Assembly (NCBI RefSeq): GCF_030733265.1
Contig: NZ_JASHJI010000002.1
Span: 372,001 to 436,000, forward strand
Source: Roseibium sp. MMSF_3412
GTDB lineage: Bacteria > Pseudomonadota > Alphaproteobacteria > Rhizobiales > Stappiaceae
Reading direction: 5' to 3'
DNA length: 64,000 nucleotides
Shown: positions 36,576-45,734 of the stretch, piece by piece
Position numbering within the stretch: the first letter of the stretch is position 1
Layout of the letters: every line of letters begins with the position of its first letter
The notes under the pieces: model-generated
The model's input: the letters and a program-made list of their open reading frames with translations, nothing else
What the model was told of the DNA's origin: nothing
The model's database searches: none
Program-made: the position numbers and the translations under genes

Positions 36576-37451
36576 TCAGCCCGTTAACGAGACGGCCTCG
36601 CGCCTCAGCCTGTCCAGACGCAGGTCTGTCACTTCCGTGGAGGATGGCAGCAAACCGAAGGAATCGCTGAATGACCTCCCGATGAACCCGTCGGCAGCCG
36701 AGGCCAGTGCAAGATAGATGCGCACGAAAAGCCGCCGCGCCTCAAGCGCGGGCCAATTGTCGGGCCAGGCTTCGCGTGGCAGTCGCGGGTCTTTGAGCGC
36801 CGCCAGCCGATAGTGATGAATAAGCTGCAACCGCAAGGCCAGGGCGGTCTTGCCGTCCAGGTCGTGCAGGCTCCGGTCTCGAAGCATCTCCTCTGCGGCA
36901 TCAAAACGCGCCAGAAACGTCCGATACCTCTCGCCGACAACGTCCAGGTCCCACAGATCAGCGGCAAGACCCGGCCAGTCATTGCGTTCACCGATCGCCT
37001 CACCGGATACGAGAGCACCGGTTGGCCGCGCAATATCCGTGCGGTTGGGTGCGAGCGCGACGCCGTTTCCCAATAAGGCCCAACCGTCCGGAAGTTCTCC
37101 GCGCGTCTTCAAGGCGAGCAGCCAGCCGCGCGCCGCGGGCGGCGGCGTGTAAAGCACCTTGGACGCAGATCTGAATTCCGCCTGCGCCTGATCGGTCAGC
37201 CTGTAGAAACTTCGGCGTCCGATCCGTTCACCGACCAGTTTGCCCGCCGCGACAAGCCTTGAAACAGCGGTCCTGACAAGGCTTTCGCTGATCCCCTGCC
37301 CCGCACAACAGTTGACAAGGTCACCCATCCACAGCGTCCCTCCCCTCGGTTCGATCGCATCGCCATAGAGCGTGACGATGAAGGCGGGGGCACGTGGGAT
37401 GTGTCCACTCTGCTGGGGCGTCAGGAGTTGATCGATCTGTTTTGCGGTCAT
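36576..37451 (-). CDS. paaX: PaaX-family repressor
   Basis: 291 aa. PaaX regulates phenylacetate genes and is released by phenylacetyl-CoA. The N-terminal winged helix contains SGHIPRAPAFIVTLYGDAI and GISESLVRTAVSRLVAAGKL; ERIGRRSFYRLTDQAQAEF follows, then a ligand domain. It lies 145 bp before the thiolase gene on the same strand and may share its transcript. Having both PaaX and a PaaR-type TetR is notable. Confidence 0.92.
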   Translation of the reverse strand: MTAKQIDQLLTPQQSGHIPRAPAFIVTLYGDAIEPRGGTLWMGDLVNCCAGQGISESLVRTAVSRLVAAGKLVGERIGRRSFYRLTDQAQAEFRSASKVLYTPPPAARGWLLALKTRGELPDGWALLGNGVALAPNRTDIARPTGALVSGEAIGERNDWPGLAADLWDLDVVGERYRTFLARFDAAEEMLRDRSLHDLDGKTALALRLQLIHHYRLAALKDPRLPREAWPDNWPALEARRLFVRIYLALASAADGFIGRSFSDSFGLLPSSTEVTDLRLDRLRREAVSLTG

Positions 37452-37673
37452 AAGTATCTCTCGAACACGATCGGGAATTCATAGCACGAAAACTGACCAG
37501 GATTGAAAATTTTGTAATGTTTGAATTTGCCCCGCAAACGCGAACGGCACGACCCGCTTCAACGCGCTTTATGCGCCTGAGACCAGGTGTTCCTTCGCCG
37601 ACTCACTCCCGATTGACTTTGCCTTCAAACTGCGAAATCAGTCGTCAGTCACACGTTGAGCGGAGCCACAGCC

Positions 37674-38510
37674 TTGAAGATCGTTCACATCTCGGACACC
37701 CACATTCAGGATGATCCCATCATGGGATCCATCCCCGCAGACAACTTCCGGGCCTGCGTCGAACACGTACTGGAACACTGCTCCGATGCGGACATGGTCG
37801 TCATTTCGGGCGATCTTGCGCATCACGGCACAAACGCGAATTACGCATTTCTGAGCGCGCTCTTGCAGGAAACCGACCTGGTTTCGATGAACCCGCGCCT
37901 TATGATCGGCAATCACGACGACAGGGAAACGTTTCTCGGCGCATTTCCGCAGACGCCGGTCGATGAAAACGGCTTTGTCCAGTGGGTCGAGGAAACACCG
38001 CGCGGGCACTTCCTGTTTCTCGACACAAACGAACCCGGCACCCATGCGGGTCACTACTGCGCCAAACGGCAGGCCTGGCTGCGTGCCGCGCTCGACGATG
38101 TGGTCCGGCAGAACTCAGGCGCCTACATCTTCCTGCATCACAATCCGATGACCGTTCACGTTGCCAACGCGGACCAGATCGGAATTGTTCAGGTGGACGC
38201 CTTTCAGGATATTCTCGAGGACTACAAAAGCGTCATCCGGCATATCTTCTTCGGCCATTGCCACTTCAGCCTGTCCGGATCAGTCTGCGGTATCCCGCTT
38301 TCCGCCCCACGCTCGACCAGCCACCCGAACTGGCCCGACTTTTCCGGCAACAAGGACAGGGTCGGCTATGGCGGCATGGCGCAGAACTACAATGTCGCGT
38401 TTCTGGACGCGCGCAGCACCGTCATCCATTCCATGGACTTTCTCGATGAGCGCAAAGCGACGTGGGTGAAAACCGAGGCAGACGGCTGGTTGTCGGAAGA
38501 CAACATCTGA
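37674..38510 (+). CDS. Calcineurin-like metallophosphoesterase, CpdA-like
   Basis: 278 aa with a TTG start at 37674 preceded by GCGGAG 8 nt upstream; a second TTG at 37656 is possible. All class III cyclic-nucleotide phosphodiesterase motifs are present: HISDTHIQ, ISGDLAHHG, IGNHDDRE, FLHHNP and GHCHFSLSG. It probably hydrolyses cAMP or another phosphodiester. Divergent from paaX and convergent with korB; no tie to phenylacetate is shown. Confidence 0.82.
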   Translation: MKIVHISDTHIQDDPIMGSIPADNFRACVEHVLEHCSDADMVVISGDLAHHGTNANYAFLSALLQETDLVSMNPRLMIGNHDDRETFLGAFPQTPVDENGFVQWVEETPRGHFLFLDTNEPGTHAGHYCAKRQAWLRAALDDVVRQNSGAYIFLHHNPMTVHVANADQIGIVQVDAFQDILEDYKSVIRHIFFGHCHFSLSGSVCGIPLSAPRSTSHPNWPDFSGNKDRVGYGGMAQNYNVAFLDARSTVIHSMDFLDERKATWVKTEADGWLSEDNI

Positions 38511-38552
38511 TCACGTCCGTGCTTGCAATTAAACCGGCCAGATCGAGCTCCG

Positions 38553-39602
38553 CTACCGCAGGCCCTCGTTGATGCTCTTCAAAACGCGGCTGCCCGGGCA
38601 GAGTTCGTCCTTGCCCATGCTGTTCAGCGGCTGGCTCGCAAGCTCCAGCGTATGATTGAGATCCTGTGACGTCGGATCGAGATAGAGCAGCCCGGTCAGC
38701 ACCTTGCCCGTGCGGTCCGCGGCCTGCAACGCCATCAGAGCGTCTTCGCGGCTGTCGGCCTTGTGATCCTTGCTGGCCTTGTGCAGATGAATGATCGACC
38801 CGTCATGCAGCGTCACTGTCTGGCTCGACCCTTCCTTGTATTGCGTCCGGATCTCCTCGCGCATCGGCACGAAATCGACGGGCATGGCCTCCAGATTATC
38901 GCGCGTGGCCGCATAACTCTTCGTTGAGCCGACATTGTTGGCGAAGGTCACGCAGGGCGACACGACATCGATAAAGGCAAACCCCCTGTGCGCCATGGCG
39001 GCCCGGATCAGCGGTTCCAGCTGCTCCTTGTCACCTGAGAAACTGCGGGCAACGAAACTTGCCCCCTGCAGGACCGCAAGGCTTGCCAGGTCGATGCCCT
39101 CGAACGGGTTCTGCGTCCCGTATTTGCCGACCGATCCGAGATCGGCGGTCGCGCTGTCCTGACCCTTGGTCAGCCCGTAGCAGCCGTTATTCGCGACGAT
39201 ATAGGTCATGTTGACGTTGCGCCGGATCAGGTGAACGAACTGCCCCATGCCGATGGAGGCGGTGTCGCCGTCACCGGAGACACCCAGATAGATCAGATCC
39301 CGATTGGCAACGCTTGCCCCGGTGGCAACGGACGGCATTCGCCCGTGGACGGAATTGAAGCCGTGGCTCCGGCCCAGGAAATAGGTCGGCATCTTCGAGG
39401 AACAGCCGATTCCCGACAGCTTGGCAATGCGGTGCGGCGGGATCGAAGACAGGAAACAGGCGTTGCGGATCGCCGCGGAAATACTGTCGTGCCCGCATCC
39501 CGCGCAGAGCGTCGAAATCGATCCGTCATAGTCGGCAACCGTGTAGCCGAGCGAATTCTTCGGCAGCTTCGGATGCTGGAACTTTGGCTTGTAGTAGGAC
39601 AT
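38553..39602 (-). CDS. korB: 2-oxoacid:acceptor oxidoreductase beta subunit (KorB)
   Basis: 349 aa from ATG 39602. The thiamine-diphosphate subunit: CAGCGHDSISAA near 33 with cluster cysteines, TPP motif GDGDTASIGMGQF continuing to ANNGCYGLTKGQ, and GTQNPFEGIDLASLAVLQG. With KorA it oxidatively decarboxylates a 2-oxoacid, most likely 2-oxoglutarate, to the acyl-CoA. Its ATG overlaps the korA stop. The third gene of korC-korA-korB. Confidence 0.88.
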   Translation of the reverse strand: MSYYKPKFQHPKLPKNSLGYTVADYDGSISTLCAGCGHDSISAAIRNACFLSSIPPHRIAKLSGIGCSSKMPTYFLGRSHGFNSVHGRMPSVATGASVANRDLIYLGVSGDGDTASIGMGQFVHLIRRNVNMTYIVANNGCYGLTKGQDSATADLGSVGKYGTQNPFEGIDLASLAVLQGASFVARSFSGDKEQLEPLIRAAMAHRGFAFIDVVSPCVTFANNVGSTKSYAATRDNLEAMPVDFVPMREEIRTQYKEGSSQTVTLHDGSIIHLHKASKDHKADSREDALMALQAADRTGKVLTGLLYLDPTSQDLNHTLELASQPLNSMGKDELCPGSRVLKSINEGLR

Positions 39603-41482
39603 CAGGCAGTCTCCGGATGCAGCTTGACGACATCGGCGCTGGTGGCATTGAGCGCCCGCCGGATCTGCCGGGCGATGGTTCGTGCGGTGATCGGTGTGCC
39701 GGAATAATTCAGGACCGAAGTCAGCTTGTCCGGCGCGATGTGGCATTCATTCATGATCAGCTGACGCATTTGCCCGTCACGGTTCTGTTCGATCACGAAC
39801 ACGACGTCATGCTCATGCACGAAGGCGTCGAGGCTTTCGTGAAAGGGGAAGGCCCGGATGCGCATGACATCGATCGGGTAGCCTTCCTCGGCGAGAATCT
39901 CGACCGCTTCATAGGAGGGCGACGCGGAGGTGCCGAAAAACAGCGCCCCCAGTTTCTGCTTGGTTTTCGGCTTCTTGACCGGGATCGGGTCATGCACCTT
40001 GGGAACCGGCACATAGGACTTCGCGGTTTCGAACTTGCGCAGGAGCCGGTCGACATTCTCAACATAGTCGTCACCCTTCTCGGAGTAGACCGCCATGTCG
40101 TTTTTTGACGAGCCCCGGGTGAAGAAAGCGCCTTTGTCCGGATGGGTTCCGGGCAGCGTGCGGTAGCAGATCCCGTCGCCGTCCACATCGACGTAACGCC
40201 CCCACGTCTCCGCTTCGTCCAGCGCGTTCTTGTCGAGCACCTTGCCCCGGTTCATCTCGTAGTCGTCGTCCCATTCAAGCGGCGGCGACATCCAGTCATT
40301 CATGCCCAGATCAAGATCCGACATCATGATCACCGGGGTCTGCAACTGCTCGGCGAGATCGAAGGCCTGCACGGTCATGTCGAAACATTCCCGCGGCGTC
40401 GCCGGAAAAAGCAGGACATGCTTGGTATCGCCGTGGCTGGCATAGGCCGCCGCCAGGATGTCCGACTGCTGGCTGCGGGTCGGCATACCCGTGGAGGGCC
40501 CGGATCGCTGAACGTCGATCAGCACGACCGGCACTTCGGCGAAATAGGCCAGACCCAGGAATTCGCTCATCAGCGAGAGGCCCGGCCCGGACGTCGCCGT
40601 AAAGGCACGGGCACCGTTCCAACTGGCCCCGACGACAATGCCCATGGCGGCGAGTTCGTCCTCGGCCTGCAGGATCGCGAAGTTCCGTTTACCGGTCCCG
40701 GCATCGATCCGCATCCGTTCCGCGTATTTGGAAAAGGCGTCGACGACGGATGTCGACGGCGTGATCGGGTACCACGCCGCGACGGTTGCACCGCCATAGA
40801 TGGCTCCGAGCGCTGCAGCCGTGTTGCCGTTCATCAGAATATGCTGGCTTTCCCGGATATGCGGCGCATCGATGACGCTCGGGTCCAGCCGGATCGGCAA
40901 GGGGCAGGTAAAGTTCTCCTTGGCGTACTGGTACCCCATTTCGAGCGCATGCACGTTGGGCGAAATCAGCTTTTCCTTGCCCTTGAACTGATCGCTGAGA
41001 AGGTCTTTCAAGATCGAAAAGTCGATATCGAGCAAGGCAGCGAGCGCGCCCACGTAGACCACGTTCTTCAGCAGCTGCTGCAAGCGCGCAACCTTGAACT
41101 CGCGCATGCACATCTCCGTCAGCGGAATACCGAAGGTGCTGATGTCGTCGCGCTTCAGATGCGGTGCCAGCGGCCGGGTGGAATCGTAGACGAAGTAGCC
41201 TCCGGGTCCGACGCTGGCGATATCATCTTCCATGGTTTGCGGGTTGACGCACAGCATCAGGTCCACGCCACCGCGCCGGCCGAGATAGCCCTTGGCACTG
41301 ACCCGCACTTCATACCAGGTCGGCAGCCCCTGGATATTCGATGGAAAGATGTTGCGCGGACTGACCGGCACGCCCATCCGGAAGATCGCCTTGGCAAAGA
41401 GATGGTTCGCCGATGCGGACCCGGTCCCGTTCACATTGGCGAACTTGACCACGAAATCATTGACGCCCTCGAGCTGCTTCAT
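39602..41482 (-). CDS. korA: 2-oxoacid:acceptor oxidoreductase alpha subunit with fused gamma domain (KorA)
   Basis: 626 aa from ATG 41482. Residues 1 to about 185 are the gamma domain (NGTGSASANHLFAKAIFRMG). The pyrimidine-binding alpha domain begins at about 230: GNTAAALGAIYGGATVAAWY, PITPSTS and TATSGPGLSLMSEFLGLAYF. The gamma-alpha fusion is the form seen in 2-oxoglutarate and 2-oxoisovalerate ferredoxin oxidoreductases. It overlaps korC by four bases and korB by one. Confidence 0.88.
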   Translation of the reverse strand: MKQLEGVNDFVVKFANVNGTGSASANHLFAKAIFRMGVPVSPRNIFPSNIQGLPTWYEVRVSAKGYLGRRGGVDLMLCVNPQTMEDDIASVGPGGYFVYDSTRPLAPHLKRDDISTFGIPLTEMCMREFKVARLQQLLKNVVYVGALAALLDIDFSILKDLLSDQFKGKEKLISPNVHALEMGYQYAKENFTCPLPIRLDPSVIDAPHIRESQHILMNGNTAAALGAIYGGATVAAWYPITPSTSVVDAFSKYAERMRIDAGTGKRNFAILQAEDELAAMGIVVGASWNGARAFTATSGPGLSLMSEFLGLAYFAEVPVVLIDVQRSGPSTGMPTRSQQSDILAAAYASHGDTKHVLLFPATPRECFDMTVQAFDLAEQLQTPVIMMSDLDLGMNDWMSPPLEWDDDYEMNRGKVLDKNALDEAETWGRYVDVDGDGICYRTLPGTHPDKGAFFTRGSSKNDMAVYSEKGDDYVENVDRLLRKFETAKSYVPVPKVHDPIPVKKPKTKQKLGALFFGTSASPSYEAVEILAEEGYPIDVMRIRAFPFHESLDAFVHEHDVVFVIEQNRDGQMRQLIMNECHIAPDKLTSVLNYSGTPITARTIARQIRRALNATSADVVKLHPETA

Positions 41483-43290
41483 TTCACATCCACCAGGTTG
41501 GGCGTCGCCTTTGAAACATTGTAGAAGAACATCTGCATGTCCCATGCGGCGGTCGGACACCGTTCGGCACACAGGCCGCAATGCAGGCAGACATCCTCGT
41601 CCTTGACCATGACCCGCCCTGTCGGCAGCTTGCCGGAGACATAAAGATCCTGCTCCGGGTTTTCCGCCGGGACAATGAGCTTGCCACGAAGCTCTTTCTC
41701 GGGTGCGTTCTGCGTGAAGGTGATGCAACTGGTCGGGCAGATATCCGCGCAGGCATCACACTCGATGCAATTGGAATCGGTAAACACGGTCTGGGCGTCA
41801 CAGTTCAGGCAGCGCTCCGCCTCGATGAAGGCTGTTTCGGGATCGAACCCCAGCTCCACCTCGACCATGCGGTCGCTCAGGGATTTCTTGAGGTCCTCCA
41901 GCGGAACGATCTTGCGCTCGTCGGTGATCGGAATGGAATCGTAGCTCCATTCGTGGATACCCATTTTCTGCCCCACCAGGGTGACATCCGGCGGTGGCCG
42001 CTTGGACAGGTCCTTGCCCTGACAGTAGAGATCGATGGAGACGGCCGCCTTGTGGCCATGGGCGACGGCGGTGATGATGTTCGACGGCCCGAAGGCGGAG
42101 TCGCCACCGAAAAAGACTTCCTTGCGGGTGGACTGGAACGTCTCGTCATCATTGATGATCGGCGTGCCCCAGCTGGTGAAGCGGATGCCCGTTTCCTTTT
42201 CAATCCACGGAAAGGCGTTCTCCTGGCCGATGGCAACAAGCACGTCGTCGCAGGGAAAGAACTCCGGCTCTTCGCCGGTGGGCACCAGTTCGCGGCGGCC
42301 GTCCCGGTGATAGACCGCCTTGACCTTTTCGAAGGTCATGCCGACGAGCTTGCCGTCCTCGACCACGAACTCACGCGGCACATGGTTGTCGATGATGGGG
42401 ATGCCCTCGTGCATGGCATCTTCCTTTTCCCAGGGAGACGCCTTCATGTCCTCGAACGGGCTGCGGACAATCACTTTCACATCCTCGCCGCCGAGGCGGC
42501 GCGATGTGCGGCAGCAATCCATGGCGGTGTTGCCACCGCCAAGCACGATCACGCGCTTGCCGATCTCCTTGATGTGTTCGAAGGCGACGCTGGCGAGCCA
42601 GTTGATGCCGATGTGAATATTCGCATCGGCTTCCTTGCGGCCCGGAAGCTTCGGCAGGTCCCGTCCCTTGGGCGCACCGGAGCCGACGAAGACTGCGTCA
42701 TAGCCCTTGGTCAGCATGTCGGCCATGCTGTCGACATAGGTGTTGAACACCGTGGTGATGCCCATATCGAGAATGTAGCCGATCTCCTCGTCCAGGACGC
42801 TTTCCGGCAGACGGAACGAGGGGATCTGGCTGCGCATGAAACCGCCGCCCTTGGTCTGTTCGTCGTAAAGGTGCAATTCGTAGCCGAGCGGGGCAAGATC
42901 GCGGGCGACTGTCAGCGATGCCGGACCGGCCCCAATCAGGGCGACCTTCTTGCCGTTGGGCGGTCCCGCCTTCGGCAGCATCTCCGCCACCTCGTCCTTG
43001 AAGTCGGCGGCGACGCGTTTCAACCGGCAGATCGCAACAGGTTCCTCTTCAACGCGTCCGCGCCTGCAGGCCGGTTCGCACGGACGGTCGCAGGTGCGCC
43101 CGAGCACGCCTGGAAACACATTGCTTTCCCAGTTGATCAGGTAGGCGTCCGTATAGCGCTGCTGCGCGATCAGACGAATATAGGCTGGCACCGGCGTGTG
43201 CGCCGGGCAGGCATACTGGCAGTCGACGACCTTGTGAAAATATTCCGGGTTCGTCGTATCGGTAGCTCGCACGTCCTTTTCCCCTCCCAT
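41479..43290 (-). CDS. korC: GltD-like FAD/NAD(P) and [4Fe-4S] electron-transfer subunit (KorC-like)
   Basis: 603 aa from ATG 43290; a GTG at 43272 with a strong GGAGG upstream may be the real start. Layout: N-terminal Cys-rich GltD domain (DCQYACPAHTPVPAYIRLIA and GRTCDRPCEPACRRG), FAD fold (LIGAGPASLTVARDLAPLG), NADPH fold (VIVLGGGNTAMDCCRTS), and two C-terminal 4Fe-4S motifs (CIECDACADICP and CLHCGLCAERCP). It overlaps korA. It would link NADP(H) to the KorAB Fe-S centre, as I recall for the three-subunit 2-oxoglutarate:NADP+ oxidoreductase of aromatic-degrading Azoarcus. Role by analogy. Confidence 0.8.
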   Translation of the reverse strand: MGGEKDVRATDTTNPEYFHKVVDCQYACPAHTPVPAYIRLIAQQRYTDAYLINWESNVFPGVLGRTCDRPCEPACRRGRVEEEPVAICRLKRVAADFKDEVAEMLPKAGPPNGKKVALIGAGPASLTVARDLAPLGYELHLYDEQTKGGGFMRSQIPSFRLPESVLDEEIGYILDMGITTVFNTYVDSMADMLTKGYDAVFVGSGAPKGRDLPKLPGRKEADANIHIGINWLASVAFEHIKEIGKRVIVLGGGNTAMDCCRTSRRLGGEDVKVIVRSPFEDMKASPWEKEDAMHEGIPIIDNHVPREFVVEDGKLVGMTFEKVKAVYHRDGRRELVPTGEEPEFFPCDDVLVAIGQENAFPWIEKETGIRFTSWGTPIINDDETFQSTRKEVFFGGDSAFGPSNIITAVAHGHKAAVSIDLYCQGKDLSKRPPPDVTLVGQKMGIHEWSYDSIPITDERKIVPLEDLKKSLSDRMVEVELGFDPETAFIEAERCLNCDAQTVFTDSNCIECDACADICPTSCITFTQNAPEKELRGKLIVPAENPEQDLYVSGKLPTGRVMVKDEDVCLHCGLCAERCPTAAWDMQMFFYNVSKATPNLVDVK

Positions 43291-43495
43291 AGGTCCAAGA
43301 CAACTGGCTGTTACAAATTAAAGCGCGCCGCGATCACCTATGTAAAGAGTACATGATCCGGTCCCGGATGCTATTTGACTTTCGAATACTTGCCGGAGAG
43401 CATCCAAAGGCCTGAAAACAGCGGCGTCGGACACCGAAATCCAGCCCGTTACAATTCCTCGGAAACGTGGTCCGCCCCGGTGGCCAAATCCAGCG

Positions 43496-43882
43496 TCAGA
43501 ACGCCGGGCAACGCCTGAGCGGACCATTTTGATGCGGAAAGTCCCAGCGCAGCGTCAGCTCGTCACCGGCCAGCCTTAACCCGATGAAATACCCGCGCAC
43601 ACTGTCTTCGCCGCACTGTGCCGTTGCAGCGGTAAAGGCTCCATCATCCCCGATCTCGACCGGGCCCCAGTCGAGCTTGCACCAGAGCTGTCCCTGCTTC
43701 AGCCAGAGCCGGCCGATCTCGAACGGCGCGGCCAGCACCGTTCCGCCGGGTTTGATCGGTGCACGCGCACATTGGTCTGCCGTTCCCCAGATGCCGAGGA
43801 ACTGCTCGTGATCATCGGCATTGGCCGGACCAGTGAAGAGAACGATCAGGAGAAGAAGGTGGCGCAGCAGACGGGTTTTCAT
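43496..43882 (-). CDS. Small exported hypothetical protein
   Basis: 128 aa from ATG 43882 with a signal peptide (MKTRLLRHLLLLIVLFTGPA). The mature part starts NADDHEQFLGIWGTADQCA, a pattern seen in small periplasmic proteins of alphaproteobacteria, and has four cysteines that could pair. No known function. Confidence 0.6.
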   Translation of the reverse strand: MKTRLLRHLLLLIVLFTGPANADDHEQFLGIWGTADQCARAPIKPGGTVLAAPFEIGRLWLKQGQLWCKLDWGPVEIGDDGAFTAATAQCGEDSVRGYFIGLRLAGDELTLRWDFPHQNGPLRRCPAF

Positions 43883-44315
43883 TCCACCAGCTTGCATCAG
43901 ATCCCCTGGCGCGCAAAGACGCTGAGCGATCACGGACCTGCAATCCGGCGTGACCTCCGATCTCGTATGTATCGAAATCCTCGACAATGACGGCATCTTT
44001 GCCGAACACGTTGCCCGGGGCGATCAACCCGGATGCAGCAGGTATCCGCCGGAAACAGGAGGATTTCCTTTTCTCCCGTTCCGACGGCCTGCGTCCGCAC
44101 GAAACCTTCGTCGGGACAACGTAGTCGAAGGGACTTCCTGAAACAGGAATAGTAATTAAATCTTCCATTGTCAGAAAAACATAGTAATTTTGTAACATTT
44201 TACTTCTTATTTGACAGCAGATCATAAATTGTCTGCAATAAATCGACTTGAACGAAAACCCACGATCCTATTTGAGCGGGTCGGGTAAAAACAAAACAAC
44301 GTGGGACAGAGTCGA
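43883..44315. other. Intergenic region before the amidohydrolase operon
   Basis: This 433-bp divergent gap becomes AT-rich from about 44150. It holds a small dyad TTCCTG-AAA-CAGGAA (44135-44149) and GCAGA-N10-TCTGC beside a TTGACA -35-like hexamer near 44212-44235, so promoter and operator of the operon probably lie there. No credible small gene. Confidence 0.45.
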
Positions 44316-45719
44316 ATGCATAGATTTAACAAGGCAGTGGGTTTTTTCTTTGCGCATGCAGGTTTGGCGGGCGTTCTGATCAGTGCCGGAATCGCCCAGG
44401 AAACGTCCGAACCAAAGCAAACCCTGTTCACCAATGTCCACGTCTTTGACGGCGTGAACGAGCAGCGCATTGAAAACGCGAGCGTGCTCGTGGAAGGCAA
44501 CCTGATCAAGACGGTTTCCACCGGCACGATCGACGCGCCGGATGCCGAGGTCATAGACGGCGGCGGGCGCACGCTGACACCCGGTTTCATCGAGACCCAT
44601 GCCCATCTGATGCTCATGGGGCCGAGCCTGCCACTGATGGAATCCAATACCACCTGGGAAGACTTCGGCATTCACGGAACGCGGATGGCCGAGATGTATC
44701 TAATGCAGGGCTTTACCACTGTGAGGGACGCCGGCGGTGGCAATGGCGGCCTGCGCCGCGCCATCGATGCCAGCAAGATCCCGGGACCGCGATACTATCC
44801 CTCGGCAGCCTTTCTCGGTACCCGCGGCGGCCACGCCGACTTTGCGAATTTTACCGCGCCACCAGGGTCTGAAACCAATTTCAGCCGTCTCAACATGGCG
44901 CAGGAAGTCGATAGCGTCGCCGATGTTCAAAAATACGGGCGCAACAATTTCCGCATGGGTGCCACACAGCTCAAATACATGCAGTCCGGCGGTGTCGTAT
45001 CCGCATTCGACCCCTGGCAGTTGCTCGCCGGTTCAAAGGCGGAGATCGAGGCCGCCGTCCAGGTCGCGAACGAGTATGGCAGCTACGTAATGGCACACTC
45101 CTATCGCAAGGAAGCCATCCTGAACGCGCTCGAAGCGGGTGTGAAGTCAATCGAACACGGGTTCTCGTTCGACTGCGAAATCGCCGAGATCATGAACGAA
45201 AAAGGGGCTTTCATAACGACAAACCTGACGGCATTCGATCCGGGATTGCTGGACATCCCGGCAGTCGCCAGCGTGCCATCGAGCCTCGCCAAGGCGAAAT
45301 CGGCGTCGGCAACCTTCGCAGGCTACATCGACAACATGAGAAAGTGTCCGGTAAAGCGGGGTTTCCAGACCGATTGCGTCGGTTCCGTCGAGGCCTGCAA
45401 CATTCAGATCGCCTACGAGAAACATCTCAACAACGATTTCTTCGGCGCCTATACCTCGATGGTCACTCTGACCTCGACCGGTGGCGAGATCGTTGCCCTT
45501 TCAGGCGATTTCATGAACCCCTACCTTGAGGGCAAGCTTGGCGTGATCGAGGAAGGGGCGTATGCCGACATCCTGCTGATCGACGGCAACCCGCTGGAGG
45601 ATTTTTCCGTCGTTGGAACCGGCGACCAATGGTTTGGTGCCGACCCGCGCCCGGAAAGCCCTGAAACGATCCGCCTGATCATGAAGGACGGCGAGATCTT
45701 CAAGAACACGCTGAACTGA
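44316..45719 (+). CDS. Exported amidohydrolase (imidazolonepropionase-like)
   Basis: 467 aa from ATG 44316; a GTG at 44301 is less likely. The N-terminus (about 1-30) is hydrophobic and looks like a signal peptide ending near GIAQET. Metal ligands: HAHL in TPGFIETHAHLMLMG and His residues in YVMAHSYRKEAI and VKSIEHGFSFDCE. The C-terminus GKLGVIEEGAYADILLIDGN is typical of Xaa-Pro dipeptidase-like/imidazolonepropionase-like hydrolases. It heads a run with DUF3299, porin and DUF389 genes, 15 bp before the next, so periplasmic hydrolysis of a compound handled by that system is plausible. Confidence 0.82.
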   Translation: MHRFNKAVGFFFAHAGLAGVLISAGIAQETSEPKQTLFTNVHVFDGVNEQRIENASVLVEGNLIKTVSTGTIDAPDAEVIDGGGRTLTPGFIETHAHLMLMGPSLPLMESNTTWEDFGIHGTRMAEMYLMQGFTTVRDAGGGNGGLRRAIDASKIPGPRYYPSAAFLGTRGGHADFANFTAPPGSETNFSRLNMAQEVDSVADVQKYGRNNFRMGATQLKYMQSGGVVSAFDPWQLLAGSKAEIEAAVQVANEYGSYVMAHSYRKEAILNALEAGVKSIEHGFSFDCEIAEIMNEKGAFITTNLTAFDPGLLDIPAVASVPSSLAKAKSASATFAGYIDNMRKCPVKRGFQTDCVGSVEACNIQIAYEKHLNNDFFGAYTSMVTLTSTGGEIVALSGDFMNPYLEGKLGVIEEGAYADILLIDGNPLEDFSVVGTGDQWFGADPRPESPETIRLIMKDGEIFKNTLN

Positions 45720-45734
45720 TCCGGGGCCGGAAAG

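Noticed and set aside
43812..44225. 137-codon minus-strand frame before the amidohydrolase operon
   Set aside because: No ribosome binding site or family match, and it covers the AT-rich promoter region of the operon.
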